From: Methylogaea oryzae
GTDB lineage: Bacteria > Pseudomonadota > Gammaproteobacteria > Methylococcales > Methylococcaceae
NCBI RefSeq assembly: GCF_019669985.1
Contig: NZ_AP019782.1
Span: 302,501-366,500 of the forward strand
Reading direction: 5' to 3'
DNA: 64,000 nucleotides
Shown: positions 22,761 through 31,723 of the stretch, piece after piece
Numbering within the stretch: the stretch's first letter is position 1
How the letters are laid out: each line of letters begins with the position of its first letter
Translations under genes and position numbers: made by a program
The notes under the pieces: generated by a model
The model's database searches: none
The model's input: only the letters and a program-made list of their open reading frames with translations
Told to the model about the DNA's origin: nothing

Positions 22761-23275
22761 GGGTGTACCGGCTCCCCGGTATTGGGATGGGCGTGGTGGT
22801 ACACCGACATGCCTTTTATGCGCAGGTCCCCGTTAGGGATATCGACCAGCGGCGTGTCCAGCGTCACTTTGGTAGACGCCGCTACCACCACCTCCGGTGC
22901 CGTGATCGTGACTTTGGTGCCGACGGTCAGCTCACATAGACGACCGTCCCGGAAAATGAACAGATCGCCGGCGCTGTTGAACATGGCCACCTCGCCGGCT
23001 TTCAGCTCGCGCGGACGGTAGCGCCGGTCGGCCACCGCCACGGCGACCTTATGTCCGACGCGGCCGCCGGCGGCGAGCAGCAGCGCTTCCGCGCCTTCAT
23101 GGGGCGTCGCGGTGAATCCGTAAGGTTCCCAATGCTCAACGGACTCCAGCGGCAAACCGCCAACGCCCTTTACTTGCAGCGCCTGCATCATCGTGTCGGA
23201 ATCGGCCAGGCTCACCACGCCGCGCGTGATCATCAATTGCAGCCGCCGTTTGAGGGGAGCGAGTAATCTGTCCAT
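22757..23275 (-). CDS. Baseplate spike protein (Mu gp45/GpV-like)
   Basis: A 172-residue spike protein: an OB-fold-like N-terminus with ITRGVVSLADSD, then a beta-helical stretch VGTKVTITAPEVVVAASTKV and a C-terminal HHAHPNTGEPVHP that probably binds iron at the tip, as in other contractile spikes. The ATG at 23275 shares its A with the hub gene stop (TGATG). Confidence 0.9.
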   Translation of the reverse strand: MDRLLAPLKRRLQLMITRGVVSLADSDTMMQALQVKGVGGLPLESVEHWEPYGFTATPHEGAEALLLAAGGRVGHKVAVAVADRRYRPRELKAGEVAMFNSAGDLFIFRDGRLCELTVGTKVTITAPEVVVAASTKVTLDTPLVDIPNGDLRIKGMSVYHHAHPNTGEPVHP

Positions 23276-24306
23276 CACCAAATCAACGCCTTATCTTTTT
23301 TGCCGCTGCCCGGCTTCAGGTCGAATGCCTCTTTCGGCGTGCACTCGAGTTCCGTCTGCGAACCTTCCGGCCCTATGGAATACGTCACCTGGGCGATCAG
23401 CCAGCGGTCATCGATGCCGAGGAACGGATCGCGGATCTGCACCAACGTGTTCGGCTGCCACAGCCCATCACCGCAGGTCCAGCCTTGCACGGTGTAGGTG
23501 GCGGTCTGGCTCTCGCCGCAACGACGTTGTTTTTCCCAGGCACAGCGGGTTTTGCAGTCCGCGCCGTCGGCGTTGCCGTCGGCGATCAGCGTTAGCGGCC
23601 GGTGGCGGATGCGGCCGTCTTTTTCCACGGCGGAGGCGTGGGCGGCATCGGTCCCGTTCCATAAATCGGAGCCGGCGTGCTGGCCCAGGGCGTGGTATTG
23701 TGAGTGGCGCTTTTCGGTGCTTAACCGGCCGCTGGCCGCCTTGATGTTTTCGCCCAGTACCAGGGCAACGGCGGCGTTGCCCGCGCCGGCGCGGACGAAC
23801 GCGACGCCGCCGTTGGGCTTGCTCACCAATCGCACGCCTTGTGCCCGCGACAGCTCTTCCAGAAATCCGAACACGGTTTGGCCTGGCTCCAGCACCGCGC
23901 GGGCGATCTTCTTGTCGGCGCCGGCCTCGGCCGTTGCGTTGATGCCGAACGGCTTGCCCAGCTCCTGGGCGATCTGCAGCAGCGTGCGGTCGCTCCACTG
24001 CTGGCCGGGCAGGCTGCTGTCGATCAAATCGGCGGCCTTGCTCAGGCCGGAGACTTTTATGGAGTGGCTGCCGGCGTCGTAACTGGGCGAGACTTCGAAA
24101 ACGTAACCGGTGATGGCCACATGCCCATCCAGCAACACCTGGCACGCGGCATCGGCGCGTATCGGGCGCGGCCGGGCGCCGGCGGCCCAGCGATCGGTAA
24201 GGGCCAGCTCAAACGTGTCCGCCCCCTGTCTCAAGCTGCGCACCACTTGAATTTGCTGCCAGCCGGCCCACTCGGTGCCGTCGATTTTCAACACCACGTT
24301 AGGCAT
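23275..24306 (-). CDS. Baseplate hub protein (Mu gp44/P)
   Basis: A 343-residue hub protein that holds the spike below the tail tube. PNVVLKIDGTEWAGWQQIQV starts the family domain and SPSYDAGSHSIKVSGLSKAADLID lies in the middle. The ATG at 24306 overlaps the upstream gene by eight bases. The family domain starts here, not at the further upstream frame. Confidence 0.9.
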   Translation of the reverse strand: MPNVVLKIDGTEWAGWQQIQVVRSLRQGADTFELALTDRWAAGARPRPIRADAACQVLLDGHVAITGYVFEVSPSYDAGSHSIKVSGLSKAADLIDSSLPGQQWSDRTLLQIAQELGKPFGINATAEAGADKKIARAVLEPGQTVFGFLEELSRAQGVRLVSKPNGGVAFVRAGAGNAAVALVLGENIKAASGRLSTEKRHSQYHALGQHAGSDLWNGTDAAHASAVEKDGRIRHRPLTLIADGNADGADCKTRCAWEKQRRCGESQTATYTVQGWTCGDGLWQPNTLVQIRDPFLGIDDRWLIAQVTYSIGPEGSQTELECTPKEAFDLKPGSGKKDKALIW

Positions 24307-25711
24307 GGGCGGCCCTCGCGGCGACGGGTGGCGCCAACACTTCCAGCGATTCGCCGCCGGGCACAAATCCCGGGTGGGAAACGCGAGGGTTGCGCGAGAG
24401 GATGTCGCTTTCGCGGGTCGCGTCGCCGTGATGCCGGTAGGCGAGCACCAGCGCCGGCAGTGTAGTGGCGGGCACGATGGTGGCCACGCGCTGTTTGTTG
24501 CTGCCCCGCTCGGATAGGTCGGCATGCACGGCCGCGCGCAGCTCCTGGAAGCGGTGATAAACGCCGTCGTCGGCCACCGCTCCCAGGGAGGACAGCCGGC
24601 GGCAGAGGTAATCGCGTACTGCGGCGGCGTCGTTTTGAGTGGCGTATTCCAGTGCGGCGCTCAGCCGGCACTGCTCCACCACCACGATCTGGGCCAGGGC
24701 ATTGGCTACCGTCGCCTGGTTGGTAGCGGCCGCCACTTTTTCCGGCGTGCGGTCGCTGGTGGCCGGCCACACCGGCGCCGGCTCCAACGCCTGGATGGCG
24801 CGCAAGGGCGTTGCGGGCGGCGGCGTATAAAACGGGAGCGGCGTGCTACTGAAGGTGGACACCGTGGGTGGCGTGGCGACCGACGTCGCGTGGGCGGCCA
24901 CCGCCACGGGCGATCCACCGTAGAGGTTGCCGGACACGCGCAGGCGGTCGGTAGCGTCCGGCCGCAGCAGACCGGACGCGCCGATTTCCAGGGCGCGGGC
25001 CAATAGCCCCGTAGTGCCGCTGGCGGCATGCACCAGCCCGCCGATAAAACTGCCGCCGACCACGGCGGACATGGCAGCGGACAGGGGCGACCGGCCCAGC
25101 AGCGCGGCTTCGCCCATGTTCAGCGCGGCATGCAACGCAAATCCCAGCGGCGCCGGAAGCGCCGCCACCACGCCGGTGATGGCGCCATCGAGGGTGCCGA
25201 CCAGGCTGCTCAGCTGGCCGGTGAAGGCGCCGGCCAAGTCGCCGGCGCTTATTGCTTTTTCAAATGCGGTTTGGATTTCGTAGTGGGCTTCGCCGGTTTT
25301 GAGGATCGTCCACTCCGACAGGTCCGGCGTCCCCGCCGGCTGCGCTGCCGTGCCGCCTTCGAGGAACGAGAACTGCAACGTCGCCATGCCGCCCTCGCGA
25401 GTGGAATGGGAAACGTCCAGATCCTCAACCGACACGCTGTGGCGGCCCAGCCAGGGATGGACCAGGCGGTGCGGGCCTGGGGCCTCGGCGGCGGCGATGA
25501 GCCGGTCGCGGGCGGCCATGTAGTCCTCGCCGATGACAAACGCCGTGATAGTGAAGCGGCGCGTCTTGCGGCCCAGCTCCTCGACGAATGGCTCGTCCCG
25601 CAGCGGGAATTCGTGCACGGCCTGGCGCTGGCCGTATTTGCCGCCGCCGGCATCGACGAAAAACGGCACGTCGTCCAGGGAGCCGGGCAGCATTTCCTCA
25701 CGCCATCCCAC
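24299..25711 (-). CDS. DNA circulation/tail protein (Mu gp43/N-like)
   Basis: A 470-residue protein with the DNA-circularisation N-terminal domain (WREEMLPGSLDDVPFFVD, RDEPFVEELGRKTRRFTITAFVIGEDY). In Mu this protein belongs to the tail-baseplate region. It uses a GTG start four bases after the tape-measure stop. The middle is rich in Ala/Gly and variable. Confidence 0.9.
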   Translation of the reverse strand: MGWREEMLPGSLDDVPFFVDAGGGKYGQRQAVHEFPLRDEPFVEELGRKTRRFTITAFVIGEDYMAARDRLIAAAEAPGPHRLVHPWLGRHSVSVEDLDVSHSTREGGMATLQFSFLEGGTAAQPAGTPDLSEWTILKTGEAHYEIQTAFEKAISAGDLAGAFTGQLSSLVGTLDGAITGVVAALPAPLGFALHAALNMGEAALLGRSPLSAAMSAVVGGSFIGGLVHAASGTTGLLARALEIGASGLLRPDATDRLRVSGNLYGGSPVAVAAHATSVATPPTVSTFSSTPLPFYTPPPATPLRAIQALEPAPVWPATSDRTPEKVAAATNQATVANALAQIVVVEQCRLSAALEYATQNDAAAVRDYLCRRLSSLGAVADDGVYHRFQELRAAVHADLSERGSNKQRVATIVPATTLPALVLAYRHHGDATRESDILSRNPRVSHPGFVPGGESLEVLAPPVAARAAHA

Positions 25712-25714
25712 GGA

Positions 25715-27889
25715 TCAGCCTCCCTGGAAATGCGCGCCGGCGCGTGCGTTGGGCGCGCCGCCTTTAGCGTTCAATTCCATGCCGGTGGCCGACATGTCTT
25801 TGACCACGCCTGGGCCCTGCACTTCGATGACCAGGCGTCCTTCCGGCGCAGGCGGTGCGGCAGGGCCTGCGCTCGCCTTGCCCAGAGCGGCTTGCGACAC
25901 CTGCATGGCCAGTCCGACACCGGGCAAATGTTGAGCAACGCGGCTGAGCAGCGAGGCGGTATCGACGGGCGCGCCGTGCTCCACGTTGTACTGAGCATCC
26001 TTATTGCCGAACGCGGCCAGCACACGGGAACCGCCACGGGCGTAGGCGTCCGCCATTGGCGTACCCGACAAACCGTAGTCATAGGCCAGTGTGCCTATGC
26101 CGTAACCGGCGGCGCCGGCGCCTGCCAGCATGGCTGCGGGGGAACTTGTAAAGCCCGCAGCCGCCGCGCCGCCGCCGCCGCCCACTAATTTTGATACGAA
26201 GCCACCTATGGATTTGAGCCAGCCGCCCTTGGCGCCATCTTTACCGCCACCCATCACGGTGCTGGCCAAGCCCGCCGCGCCGGCGGCGGCGGCCAGCGTG
26301 GTGAGTGCCGTGGTGGCGGCTACCGTGGCGGTGGACAGGCCGGGGTATTGCTGGGCGTAATCGGCCAGCTTGTCGGCGGCATCGCCCAGTGCGTTGTTGA
26401 AGCCGCCCATGGCGTCCTGTTCGGCAAACGCCTTTTCGTTGCTCAGTCGCGTGGTTTTAAATGAGGCAGTTCCGCCGATAACGTCAAAGTTTGTATCCGT
26501 AGCACCAGGCTTGTCCGCGCTCCACCGACTAGCCAGCGCCTTGTCGCGCACCGTATCGCCGTATTGGCGGTTGTTCATTTGCCCCACCAGCGCCATGAGC
26601 GCCTGGCGGTCTTGAATGACCTGCCCGACCGCAGAGCTTTGGAGAATTTCTACCTGGCCCTGCAACGCCGCCTTTTGCTCATCGCCGGTGGTAGCGGCGG
26701 CCTTCGCCTTGAGATCGGTGAACCGCTTGTCCTTGGCGGCAATCTTGTCCACGAATCCTACAAACGCCGTGAGGGAGTCCTCGCCGCGGGCACGGTGAAG
26801 GGCTAGGCTGCCGGTGAGGTCGTAACCCAGCTTGGCGAAATCTTTGCTGGTGTCCTGGCTATTGATTTTGGCAAGCAGATTGACCAAGTTGTTGCCGGCC
26901 TCGTCTTTGCTGCCGGCGGTGATAGCCGACGCCTGGTTGGCGGACACCAGTTTGGCAAAATCCCGTTCCCCGCTCATACCCAGGGAGCGGGCGGCGGCCA
27001 TCTGGCTTGGCAGCCATTTGGCCATATCTTTGAGTTCGAACCCGCCGGCCTGTCCAGCGGCGCCGGCCATATCGAATACCGCGCGGGTGTCGTCGATGCC
27101 AAAGGTTTGCTTGGCACGGATAGCAATGCCGGCAAGCTCTTCACCGCTTGCGTTGTAAGCGGTCGAAGCCTTCATCACATCCAGCAGCTTGCTTTTCGAC
27201 TCTGCCGCCGTCAGGGCGCCGGACCCTATCATGGTGTCCAGCGCGTCCGCCGCAGAATCGCGGGTACCGCCGCCGGCGCGCACGGCCGCCTTGATGGCAT
27301 TATCCAAGTCCGACATACCCGCCCGGCGGCCGGCCACATCCTTATCCGAAAATGCGGTGTTGGCCATATGCGCCAGCCGCAGGTCATAGTCCATGGTGCG
27401 CTTCACCGGCTGGGCCAGCGTGTATGCGCCGGCGGCCACACCGGCTGCCGTGGCGGTCGCCCCTTGCAGCAACTTTGACGACTTGGCGGCACTTTGCACG
27501 GCGGCGTCCGTGCGCTTGGCTTGCTGCTCCATGGCATGCAGACTACTGGAGCCGGCCGCTCCCATGGCGGACAGCTTGGCTTGGGCGCGACTGGCGTCGG
27601 TGCCCAAGCGGGTGATGCTTTCGTCGGCCAGCTTGGTCCGGTTCGCCATAGCGCCGATGGCAGCCGAGCCACCGGCTCCCATGGCGGACAGCTGGACCTT
27701 GGTTCGCGATGCATCGCTACCCAGCCGCGTCACGCTGTCGCCCGCCCGCTTGGCGCTGCCGCTCAGATTATCCGTGCTGGATTTGACCTTCGCCGTCTCA
27801 CCCGCCAGACCACGCATGGCAGTCGCCGCCGGCCCGGACAAATGGTCCTTGGCCGTGAGTACGACAGCGACTTCCAGCTTATTTCCCAT
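25715..27889 (-). CDS. Tail tape measure protein
   Basis: The longest tail gene: 724 residues, with an N-terminal coiled-coil region that has two near-repeats (DSVTRLGSDASRTKVQLSAMGAGGSAAIGAM and ESITRLGTDASRAQAKLSAMGAAGSSSLHAM). A TP901-type domain follows, then hydrophobic Ala/Gly stretches near the C-terminus. It sets tail length and scaffolds tube assembly. The ATG overlaps the frameshifted chaperone reading frame. Confidence 0.93.
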   Translation of the reverse strand: MGNKLEVAVVLTAKDHLSGPAATAMRGLAGETAKVKSSTDNLSGSAKRAGDSVTRLGSDASRTKVQLSAMGAGGSAAIGAMANRTKLADESITRLGTDASRAQAKLSAMGAAGSSSLHAMEQQAKRTDAAVQSAAKSSKLLQGATATAAGVAAGAYTLAQPVKRTMDYDLRLAHMANTAFSDKDVAGRRAGMSDLDNAIKAAVRAGGGTRDSAADALDTMIGSGALTAAESKSKLLDVMKASTAYNASGEELAGIAIRAKQTFGIDDTRAVFDMAGAAGQAGGFELKDMAKWLPSQMAAARSLGMSGERDFAKLVSANQASAITAGSKDEAGNNLVNLLAKINSQDTSKDFAKLGYDLTGSLALHRARGEDSLTAFVGFVDKIAAKDKRFTDLKAKAAATTGDEQKAALQGQVEILQSSAVGQVIQDRQALMALVGQMNNRQYGDTVRDKALASRWSADKPGATDTNFDVIGGTASFKTTRLSNEKAFAEQDAMGGFNNALGDAADKLADYAQQYPGLSTATVAATTALTTLAAAAGAAGLASTVMGGGKDGAKGGWLKSIGGFVSKLVGGGGGAAAAGFTSSPAAMLAGAGAAGYGIGTLAYDYGLSGTPMADAYARGGSRVLAAFGNKDAQYNVEHGAPVDTASLLSRVAQHLPGVGLAMQVSQAALGKASAGPAAPPAPEGRLVIEVQGPGVVKDMSATGMELNAKGGAPNARAGAHFQGG

Positions 27890-28306
27890 CGTTCTGGATC
27901 AGCACACTCAGGTAATACTCATATTCCCAGGCCGGTAACGCGCCGATTTCGGTGCGGGACCAGCCCGTCTTTTCTGCAAGGATCAGGACGCCGTTCAAAT
28001 ATCCTGCTGCTCGCCTTTTTCGGGCTCCCCCAGAGCCACCAATTCTTCCTGCGTGTTTCGCATCGTGCGGAAATCGGCTTGAGTTAACTTGGCGAGCATT
28101 CCCGGCGTAAACGGCCCTCGGTACTCACCCATCCGAACCAGCTGCCGCGCCATAATCGCCGCCTGGAGTTTTATGGGGCGATCGCTGCCGACCACCATTT
28201 CCGCCTGGAATACGTCGTCCATGGTGGCCTCGCGCATTTCGTAGTCGAGAACCCGCTCGCCCTTGATTTCCAGGCCTTTCACCAACGTTCCAGTTATCGT
28301 TTCCAT
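27879..28306 (-). CDS. Tail assembly chaperone, probable -1 frameshift fusion
   Basis: The -1 frame is open from before the gp41 stop to a TAA overlapping the tape-measure start. It encodes a tail-chaperone-like end, LAEKTGWSRTEIGALPAWEY then EYYLSVLIQNDGK. It has no start codon of its own in a good place, so a ribosomal slip is expected. A likely slip site is the five-A run in CCCGAAAAAGGC shortly before the stop; CTGGGGGAG is an alternative. The -1 frame has no stop between either site and the extension. Confidence 0.72.
27995..28306 (-). CDS. Tail assembly chaperone, zero-frame product (Mu gp41)
   Basis: A 103-residue protein (TGTLVKGLEIKGERVLDYEMREATMDDVFQAE) of the Mu gp41 type between the tube and tape-measure genes. 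It coats the tape measure during tail assembly. A second frame continues past its stop, see the frameshift entry. Confidence 0.85.
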   Translation of the reverse strand: METITGTLVKGLEIKGERVLDYEMREATMDDVFQAEMVVGSDRPIKLQAAIMARQLVRMGEYRGPFTPGMLAKLTQADFRTMRNTQEELVALGEPEKGEQQDI

Positions 28307-28671
28307 TACATTTCCTCCACGATTTCACAGGACATTTCCACGTCGTAGGCGCCGTCCGCGACGTTCAATTTGGCGGTTTTGGTGAATGCATTCACCAACA
28401 TCCAGCGTTTGCCGTTGTCTGCCTCGAACAGCACGGTGGCGCCCTCGATGGCGCGCAATTTTTTCTCGCTGATACCGGGCAGAGACAAAACCTTAATGGA
28501 GAGCGCTGGGGACTCGGTTTCTTTGCTGAAATAGGTGCGGCCGTTATCGGCGGGCTTTTCGTTTCGCTTGTCGCCACCCTCGGTGAACGTCGCACCCTTT
28601 TCGGTGGCCAATTCGCCTAACTCGCCCGCGTTGACCTTGGCGCGGCCGGTGACCTGGTTGCTTGCTGTCAT
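28306..28671 (-). CDS. Tail tube protein (Mu gpM)
   Basis: A 121-residue Mu-type tail tube protein (NQVTGRAKVNAGELGELATE, ending VEMSCEIVEEM). It polymerises inside the sheath around the tape measure. Its stop overlaps the chaperone start by one base. Confidence 0.9.
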   Translation of the reverse strand: MTASNQVTGRAKVNAGELGELATEKGATFTEGGDKRNEKPADNGRTYFSKETESPALSIKVLSLPGISEKKLRAIEGATVLFEADNGKRWMLVNAFTKTAKLNVADGAYDVEMSCEIVEEM

Positions 28672-28682
28672 GACTTACCCCC

Positions 28683-30170
28683 TTAGCGGAATTCGGTGTG
28701 CGCCGCCAACAGGCGCATGTTGTTGATGAGCTTCGGCGAGTCGTATACATCCAATCGGTCCCGGTTGGTGGGGTGCACGGCGGCCAGCAGGGTTTGCTTG
28801 TAGCCTTCCAGATCCTGACACCAGCCACGCGGCATAAACACGGTGCGGTATAAAAAGATCAGCTCCGCGACAGCTTTTTTGGGCTGCATAATCGGCTGCC
28901 CCGGCGGTACGTCGTAATCGTCGTCGGCCAGTTTCCAGTCGGGATAACGCTGGGTGAAGTAGTGGCGCTGCTCGAGGCGGATACGCTCTAGCGTTTCCGG
29001 CCGGTTGATGAAGAGCCACGCATCGTCTCCCAGTCCGCCGGCGTTGGTCTGGTACATGCTGATCTCGGCCTCGATGCGCACCGTGCCGTCGGCGTCGACG
29101 GTACTGGTGGCGATGCCGTCGTACAGCAGCTCGTTGCGCTGGGTGTTGTCCCAGCGGTCCGACTTGGCCGGGGCGGCGACTTGCAGGACGCGGCCGCGCA
29201 GCTGCCTCGCCGGGTCGATGCCCAGGCTGTGGCCGGCCTCGGCCATGTAGGCGGCGGCCCATATCCAGGGCGGCGTGGGGCTTTTGCCGGCGCCCATGCA
29301 GGTGATGTGCGGGCTGTTATGCGCGTTGCCGAAAGTACCGATCGCGGCATGGGTACCGGCGACCGCGGTGAACAGCCGGCCGCCGATGGCGCGCATGGGT
29401 CCGAAACGGCTGCCCAGCTCGGCTTCAAACTTCGCCATATTGGCGCCGTCGGTATAGGCGCAAGCGAGCCAGGAGTACCAATCGTCGCCCATGGCATCGA
29501 TGGCAGGGGTGATGTCCGGGTTGCCGCTACCGCTGACGGGCGAGGTGATGGTAAGCGAGAGGCCGGCCGGCGTTTTGTCGCTGCTGTAATAGTTCACGCG
29601 CACGTCGATATCGTTGCCGGTTTCGCCCTTCCAGCGACAGGTCAAATCGACTTCGTTGGCGTTGGTGCCGTTCACCGCCGCCGTCATCGGGCAGGTGGTG
29701 AGCAGGTTGATGGCGGCGGCCAGCCTGGCGGCGACGGTATCGGCGGTATCGGCGGCGGCCACGGCGATTTGCACGCGGTAGAAACCGATATAGACGTTCA
29801 ATGTTCCCGCCTCCGTGGCGGGCCCGGTGATGGCCAGCTTTTTCTTGGCGGCGACACCGGCCGGGTTATCGTCCAGGCCGATGGCCCATATTTCCAGCCA
29901 GGGACGAGCGGTTTTAGCCGCTTTGACCATCTCGGCCAGCATGGAGCCGCGGCCGAACAGGGCGTCGGTGGCCGCGCCGTTGGCGGACACGCGCACCGGT
30001 TGGCCGGCGGCAACCGTGCCGGTGCTCAGGCGCTGGCCGATGATGCAGGCCTTGGCCGCGAATACCGACTGGCCGGCCAGCCGGGCATCGAATTCGATCC
30101 AGACGCCGGGAATGCGTAACTGATCCGGGACTTCGTTGAAGGCGATAACGGGGGCGATCGCTTCGGCCAT
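28683..30170 (-). CDS. Contractile tail sheath protein (Mu gpL)
   Basis: A 495-residue sheath protein beginning APVIAFNEVPDQLRIPGVWIEFD, with a C-terminal polymerisation domain (FLYRTVFMPRGWCQDLEGYKQ). Presence of sheath, tube and spike shows a myovirus-type contractile tail. Confidence 0.94.
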   Translation of the reverse strand: MAEAIAPVIAFNEVPDQLRIPGVWIEFDARLAGQSVFAAKACIIGQRLSTGTVAAGQPVRVSANGAATDALFGRGSMLAEMVKAAKTARPWLEIWAIGLDDNPAGVAAKKKLAITGPATEAGTLNVYIGFYRVQIAVAAADTADTVAARLAAAINLLTTCPMTAAVNGTNANEVDLTCRWKGETGNDIDVRVNYYSSDKTPAGLSLTITSPVSGSGNPDITPAIDAMGDDWYSWLACAYTDGANMAKFEAELGSRFGPMRAIGGRLFTAVAGTHAAIGTFGNAHNSPHITCMGAGKSPTPPWIWAAAYMAEAGHSLGIDPARQLRGRVLQVAAPAKSDRWDNTQRNELLYDGIATSTVDADGTVRIEAEISMYQTNAGGLGDDAWLFINRPETLERIRLEQRHYFTQRYPDWKLADDDYDVPPGQPIMQPKKAVAELIFLYRTVFMPRGWCQDLEGYKQTLLAAVHPTNRDRLDVYDSPKLINNMRLLAAHTEFR

Positions 30171-30173
30171 GGC

Positions 30174-30395
30174 TTATTGCTCCTGCTTGACGGGTTCGGC
30201 TTTCGGTTTGGCGGGCGCTTTAGCGGGTTCGACCACCTCCACGCTGCCGTCCTTAAGGTGCTCGCGCCAGTAGCGGTTATTCGGCACGACGGTGCCATCG
30301 GCCGGCAGGTGCTGGTGGCTGTTTTCCGGCATGCGGATCAGGTACGGCGCATTGGTGGCCGGATTGATCGCCGGCTTTAGGAAGAGTTTGTCCAC
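30174..30395 (-). CDS. DUF2635-like small structural protein (Mu gp38)
   Basis: A 73-residue protein, DKLFLKPAINPATNAPYLIR in front and a Lys/Pro/Ala-rich tail. The GTG at 30395 with an AGGAG site is chosen because the family starts at this residue; the longer frame upstream is arginine-rich noise. In Mu-like phages it lies directly before the sheath gene. Confidence 0.8.
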   Translation of the reverse strand: MDKLFLKPAINPATNAPYLIRMPENSHQHLPADGTVVPNNRYWREHLKDGSVEVVEPAKAPAKPKAEPVKQEQ

Positions 30396-30403
30396 TGTTG
30401 CTC

Positions 30404-30952
30404 CTAGGGCGTTTGCGGCAGGTTGAATTCGCTGACGAAAGGCGCGTCGCCGCCGACGTCGCTCTCGCCGTGGAACGTGATGAAATCGCCGATCCGGGAT
30501 GCATCCACTTGGCGCGGCAGGGATATGCGTGCGGCCAGGGTGAGGCGATAGACGACCAGGCCGTTTTTCACCGTCCACTCATCGACCTGGGGCGCCATGC
30601 GTTGCACCTCCACGGTGGCCACATCCGGCACGCGCAGGCCGTGCATGGCCGCGCCGAGCAGCTCCGCCATGGTCCAGGCACCGATCTCCTGTTGCCCGCC
30701 GCGCAATGCGGCAGCCGCCCGGCCGGCATGGCGGGACACGGCAAACACGCTCCACTGGCTATCCACGATCAGCACCGAGGCATCCCGCGCGGTTCCCACC
30801 GTGTAGGCGACGAACACGCCCGGCGCATGAGCCGCCATGCGATCCAGCACGGCGCCGGTCCACGCCTCGATGGTCTCCACTTGGCGCACCGTGCCGCCCA
30901 GCGTGGTGCGGGCGGTTTGCTCCAGGGCGTCGGCGATAGCGGCGATGGCCAT
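30404..30952 (-). CDS. DUF1834 neck/tail-terminator-like protein (Mu gp37)
   Basis: A 182-residue protein of the gp37 type, between the gp36-like and gp38-like genes. Such proteins end the tail or connect it to the head. Segments IEAWTGAVLDRMAAHAPGVFVAYTV and NGLVVYRLTLAARI fit. Confidence 0.82.
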   Translation of the reverse strand: MAIAAIADALEQTARTTLGGTVRQVETIEAWTGAVLDRMAAHAPGVFVAYTVGTARDASVLIVDSQWSVFAVSRHAGRAAAALRGGQQEIGAWTMAELLGAAMHGLRVPDVATVEVQRMAPQVDEWTVKNGLVVYRLTLAARISLPRQVDASRIGDFITFHGESDVGGDAPFVSEFNLPQTP

Positions 30953-30954
30953 GG

Positions 30955-31383
30955 TTAAAACCCTTCCAGGCCGGCGTCGTCGAACACGCGCGCCGGCGCG
31001 GTATGGGCCGGCATGCCGGCGCTGCCCAGGGGGCTGGCCGGGGCGGGCGAGAGACCGAAAATCTTCGGCGCCTTCAGCCAGGCGCGCGCATCGTTACCAC
31101 GATTCCTGACAACTTCCGGACATCCTGCGCCGTAGAGCCGCTCGCGGGCCAAGTCGGCTGCGTATCCCTTGAGCACTGCAGCAGCGCCGGCCGGTAGCGG
31201 ATCGGGCAGCGGCAGCAGCCCGGCCGACGCCAGCGCCCCCATCACCAGGCCGTCGGCCATGGCGATAGCCTCGCCCACCGGGTCGACGTCCTGCTGGCCG
31301 TCCGCATTGCGGTCGGCCAGCTGTGCCATTTCGATCGGCCCGAACGTGGCAACTAGGAACGCTTGGTCGATGAGCGTGGCCAT
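30955..31383 (-). CDS. DUF1320 head-tail connector protein (Mu gp36)
   Basis: A 142-residue protein: ATLIDQAFLVATFGPIEMAQLADR, and LKGYAADLARERLYG. DUF1320 proteins are head completion or connector proteins of Mu-like phages. It overlaps the upstream gene by one base. Confidence 0.88.
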   Translation of the reverse strand: MATLIDQAFLVATFGPIEMAQLADRNADGQQDVDPVGEAIAMADGLVMGALASAGLLPLPDPLPAGAAAVLKGYAADLARERLYGAGCPEVVRNRGNDARAWLKAPKIFGLSPAPASPLGSAGMPAHTAPARVFDDAGLEGF

Positions 31384-31721
31384 CAGCGCTTGGCCTTCGC
31401 TTTAGGCGCGGCATCGGCCGGCGCCGGGGTATCGGTTGCTTCCGTGCCGCCCTCCATGGCGCCATCTGCGCCGGCCGCGTCGTCGCCACCCTGGGCGTTA
31501 GCGCTCCCGCCGGCAGGCTCCTCTCGCTCCTCGGTTGTCTGGTCGATTACTTGCAGCAGCGGCTCCGCCGGGGTGCGCGCTGCGGCCAATTCCTCGGGCG
31601 TCGCCTCACGGATTACGCGCAAGCGCAGCAGCGACTCCGCCGCGGCGTCGCTCAGTTCCAGGGCGTCGCCGGGCAGGTGGCGGCCGTTGTTGAGGTTGTC
31701 CAGGGCGATGTAGGTACCCAT
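31383..31721 (-). CDS. Mu gp35-like small protein
   Basis: A 112-residue protein with a folded N-terminal half (TYIALDNLNNGRHLPGDALELSDAAAESLL) and an acidic, then lysine-rich disordered tail. Mu-like phages have a similar gene (gp35) after the capsid gene. The role is unproved. Confidence 0.65.
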   Translation of the reverse strand: MGTYIALDNLNNGRHLPGDALELSDAAAESLLRLRVIREATPEELAAARTPAEPLLQVIDQTTEEREEPAGGSANAQGGDDAAGADGAMEGGTEATDTPAPADAAPKAKAKR

Positions 31722-31723
31722 GG

